Source of the DNA: Mogibacterium sp.
GTDB lineage: Bacteria > Bacillota > Clostridia > Peptostreptococcales > Anaerovoracaceae
NCBI GenBank assembly: GCA_021442505.1
Contig: JABUTC010000029.1
Location: 16,947 to 22,908, forward strand
Direction of reading: 5' to 3'
DNA length: 5,962 bases
The notes under the pieces were generated by a model. It was given only the letters and a program-made list of their open reading frames with translations. It ran no database searches and was not told the DNA's origin. Positions 5,137 to 5,962 of the stretch are shown here, one piece after another. Both the position numbers and the translations under genes were made by a program. The stretch's first letter is position 1, and each line of letters begins with the position of its first letter.

Positions 5137-5961
5137 CTATTTGAGGTAGTCGAGTGCAATCTGCGTGTAAACTGCCGCACCCATAGGAATCGACTTCTCG
5201 TTGAAGCGAATCTTAGGGTTGTGCTGAGCGAGTCTTTCCTCAGGTTTATCAACTCCTCCTCCGAGTACGAAGTAGGTTGAAGGAACCTTCTCTGCGATGC
5301 AGGCGAAGTCTTCCGAACCGATGAGGTGAAGTCCCGGTGTCTCCTTGTGGATGATTCCGAGCTTTCTTACGCTCTCGAGGCAATCCTCTGTAATCTCCGG
5401 CTGGCATACTACGCTAGGTACATTGCTCAGGGTTTCGATTTCAACCGTGCAGCGGTTTGTAGCCGCAACGCTCTCTGCAACCTCCCTGATTCTCTTCATC
5501 ATCATTTCCTTGATGTGAGGTTTGAAGGTTCTCAGAGTTCCCTGAAGCACAGCCTTGTCAGGAATTGCGTTAGGCGCTTTTCCTGCCTCGAACATTCCGA
5601 TTGTCAGTACAGCCTCCTCATATGAAGGAACCTCTCTTGCAATCAGTGTCTGGAATGCCTGGTAGATTCCGACTGCCGCATTGATTGGGTCGATGCAGTT
5701 CTCAGGTTGCGAACCGTGTCCGCCAACGCCTGTAACCGTGATCTTGAAGCCGAAAACAGCTCCCATGATGATTTCGCCGAACTGAACCTCTCCGAGCTCA
5801 GGCAGTGAGAAAATATGCATTCCGTATGCTCTCTCAACCTTAGGATTCTCGAGCACTCCTGCCTCGATAGCAGCTCTCGATCCCTGGAAAGTCTCCTCTC
5901 CCGACTGGAAGAGAAGTTTAACCGTTCCGTTGAGCTCAGCCTCATGCTTCTTCAGAAGCTC
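5137..5961 (-). CDS. M20D-family amidohydrolase/peptidase, C-terminal part, cut by window edge
   Basis: This is a cytosolic zinc- or manganese-dependent amidase that removes acyl or aryl groups from amino acids or glutamate (hippurate hydrolase, N-acyl amino acid hydrolase, AbgB-like). The last 274 residues are present; family members have about 380-400, so some 110-120 N-terminal residues with the metal-binding C-G-H-D motif are beyond the right edge. Visible, numbered within the fragment: GTVKLLFQSGEE (12-23) with the catalytic and metal Glu pair (usual form QPAEE), AYGMHIF with metal-binding His49, the small dimerisation domain with GVGGHGSQPE (78-87), GSEDF (215-219) and AQHNPKIRFNE with metal-binding His247. 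Everything expected of an active enzyme is present in the visible part. The GTG at 5854-5856 is not the start, because homologous sequence continues upstream without a stop. It is convergent to the nickel operon and shares its terminator. The exact substrate cannot be called. Confidence 0.93.
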   Translation of the reverse strand, partial: ELLKKHEAELNGTVKLLFQSGEETFQGSRAAIEAGVLENPKVERAYGMHIFSLPELGEVQFGEIIMGAVFGFKITVTGVGGHGSQPENCIDPINAAVGIYQAFQTLIAREVPSYEEAVLTIGMFEAGKAPNAIPDKAVLQGTLRTFKPHIKEMMMKRIREVAESVAATNRCTVEIETLSNVPSVVCQPEITEDCLESVRKLGIIHKETPGLHLIGSEDFACIAEKVPSTYFVLGGGVDKPEERLAQHNPKIRFNEKSIPMGAAVYTQIALDYLK

Positions 5962-5962
5962 G

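Overview
The window looks like chromosome from an anaerobic, fermentative Firmicute of the class Clostridia; a family near Eubacteriales Family XIII / Anaerovoracaceae is only a guess. The reasons are strong AGGAGG-type ribosome sites, a sigma-A-like promoter with a 17-bp spacer, a two-subunit 2-hydroxyacyl-CoA dehydratase-type enzyme (oxygen-sensitive, typical of amino-acid-fermenting anaerobes), and nickel-handling proteins of the kind found with nickel enzymes in anaerobes. There are no RNA genes, insertion sequences or CRISPR arrays. Gene density is high; the longest stretch without a gene is about 170 bp (4086-4255), and it holds the divergent promoters.

Left part, minus strand (4085 down to 1): a four-gene, probably co-transcribed unit. 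It runs from a 396-residue dehydratase subunit, to a 540-residue partner whose ATG directly abuts the first gene's stop, to a 71-residue single-pass membrane protein, to htpG (Hsp90 chaperone), of which the first 343 codons are present before the window edge. Both dehydratase subunits keep three spaced cysteines suited to holding an iron-sulphur cluster. The larger one carries an unexplained N-terminal region of about 180 residues. No gene for the ATP-dependent activator that such dehydratases need is in the window.

Middle part, plus strand (4256-5084): a compact two-gene nickel/cobalt-handling operon. The first gene encodes a 94-residue protein with a His-rich tandem-repeat head and a helical tail. 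The second encodes a 180-residue fusion: an N-terminal CooT-like nickel-binding domain, a linker with nine histidines, and a C-terminal CsoR/RcnR-family metal-sensing repressor domain. In the repressor domain His95, Cys127, His152 and Cys156 fall at the spacing of the H-C-H-C ligand set known from nickel sensors of this family. The operon ends in a strong hairpin terminator (5098-5128) that can work in both directions.

The divergent promoters of the two units are interleaved between 4188 and 4227: each -35 box lies within the other promoter's spacer. Metal-dependent occupation of this site by the fusion protein could therefore affect both units; that is inference.

Right part, minus strand (5961 down to 5137): the C-terminal 274 residues of an M20D-type amidohydrolase (N-acyl amino acid / hippurate / aminobenzoyl-glutamate hydrolase-like), convergent with the nickel operon and sharing its terminator.
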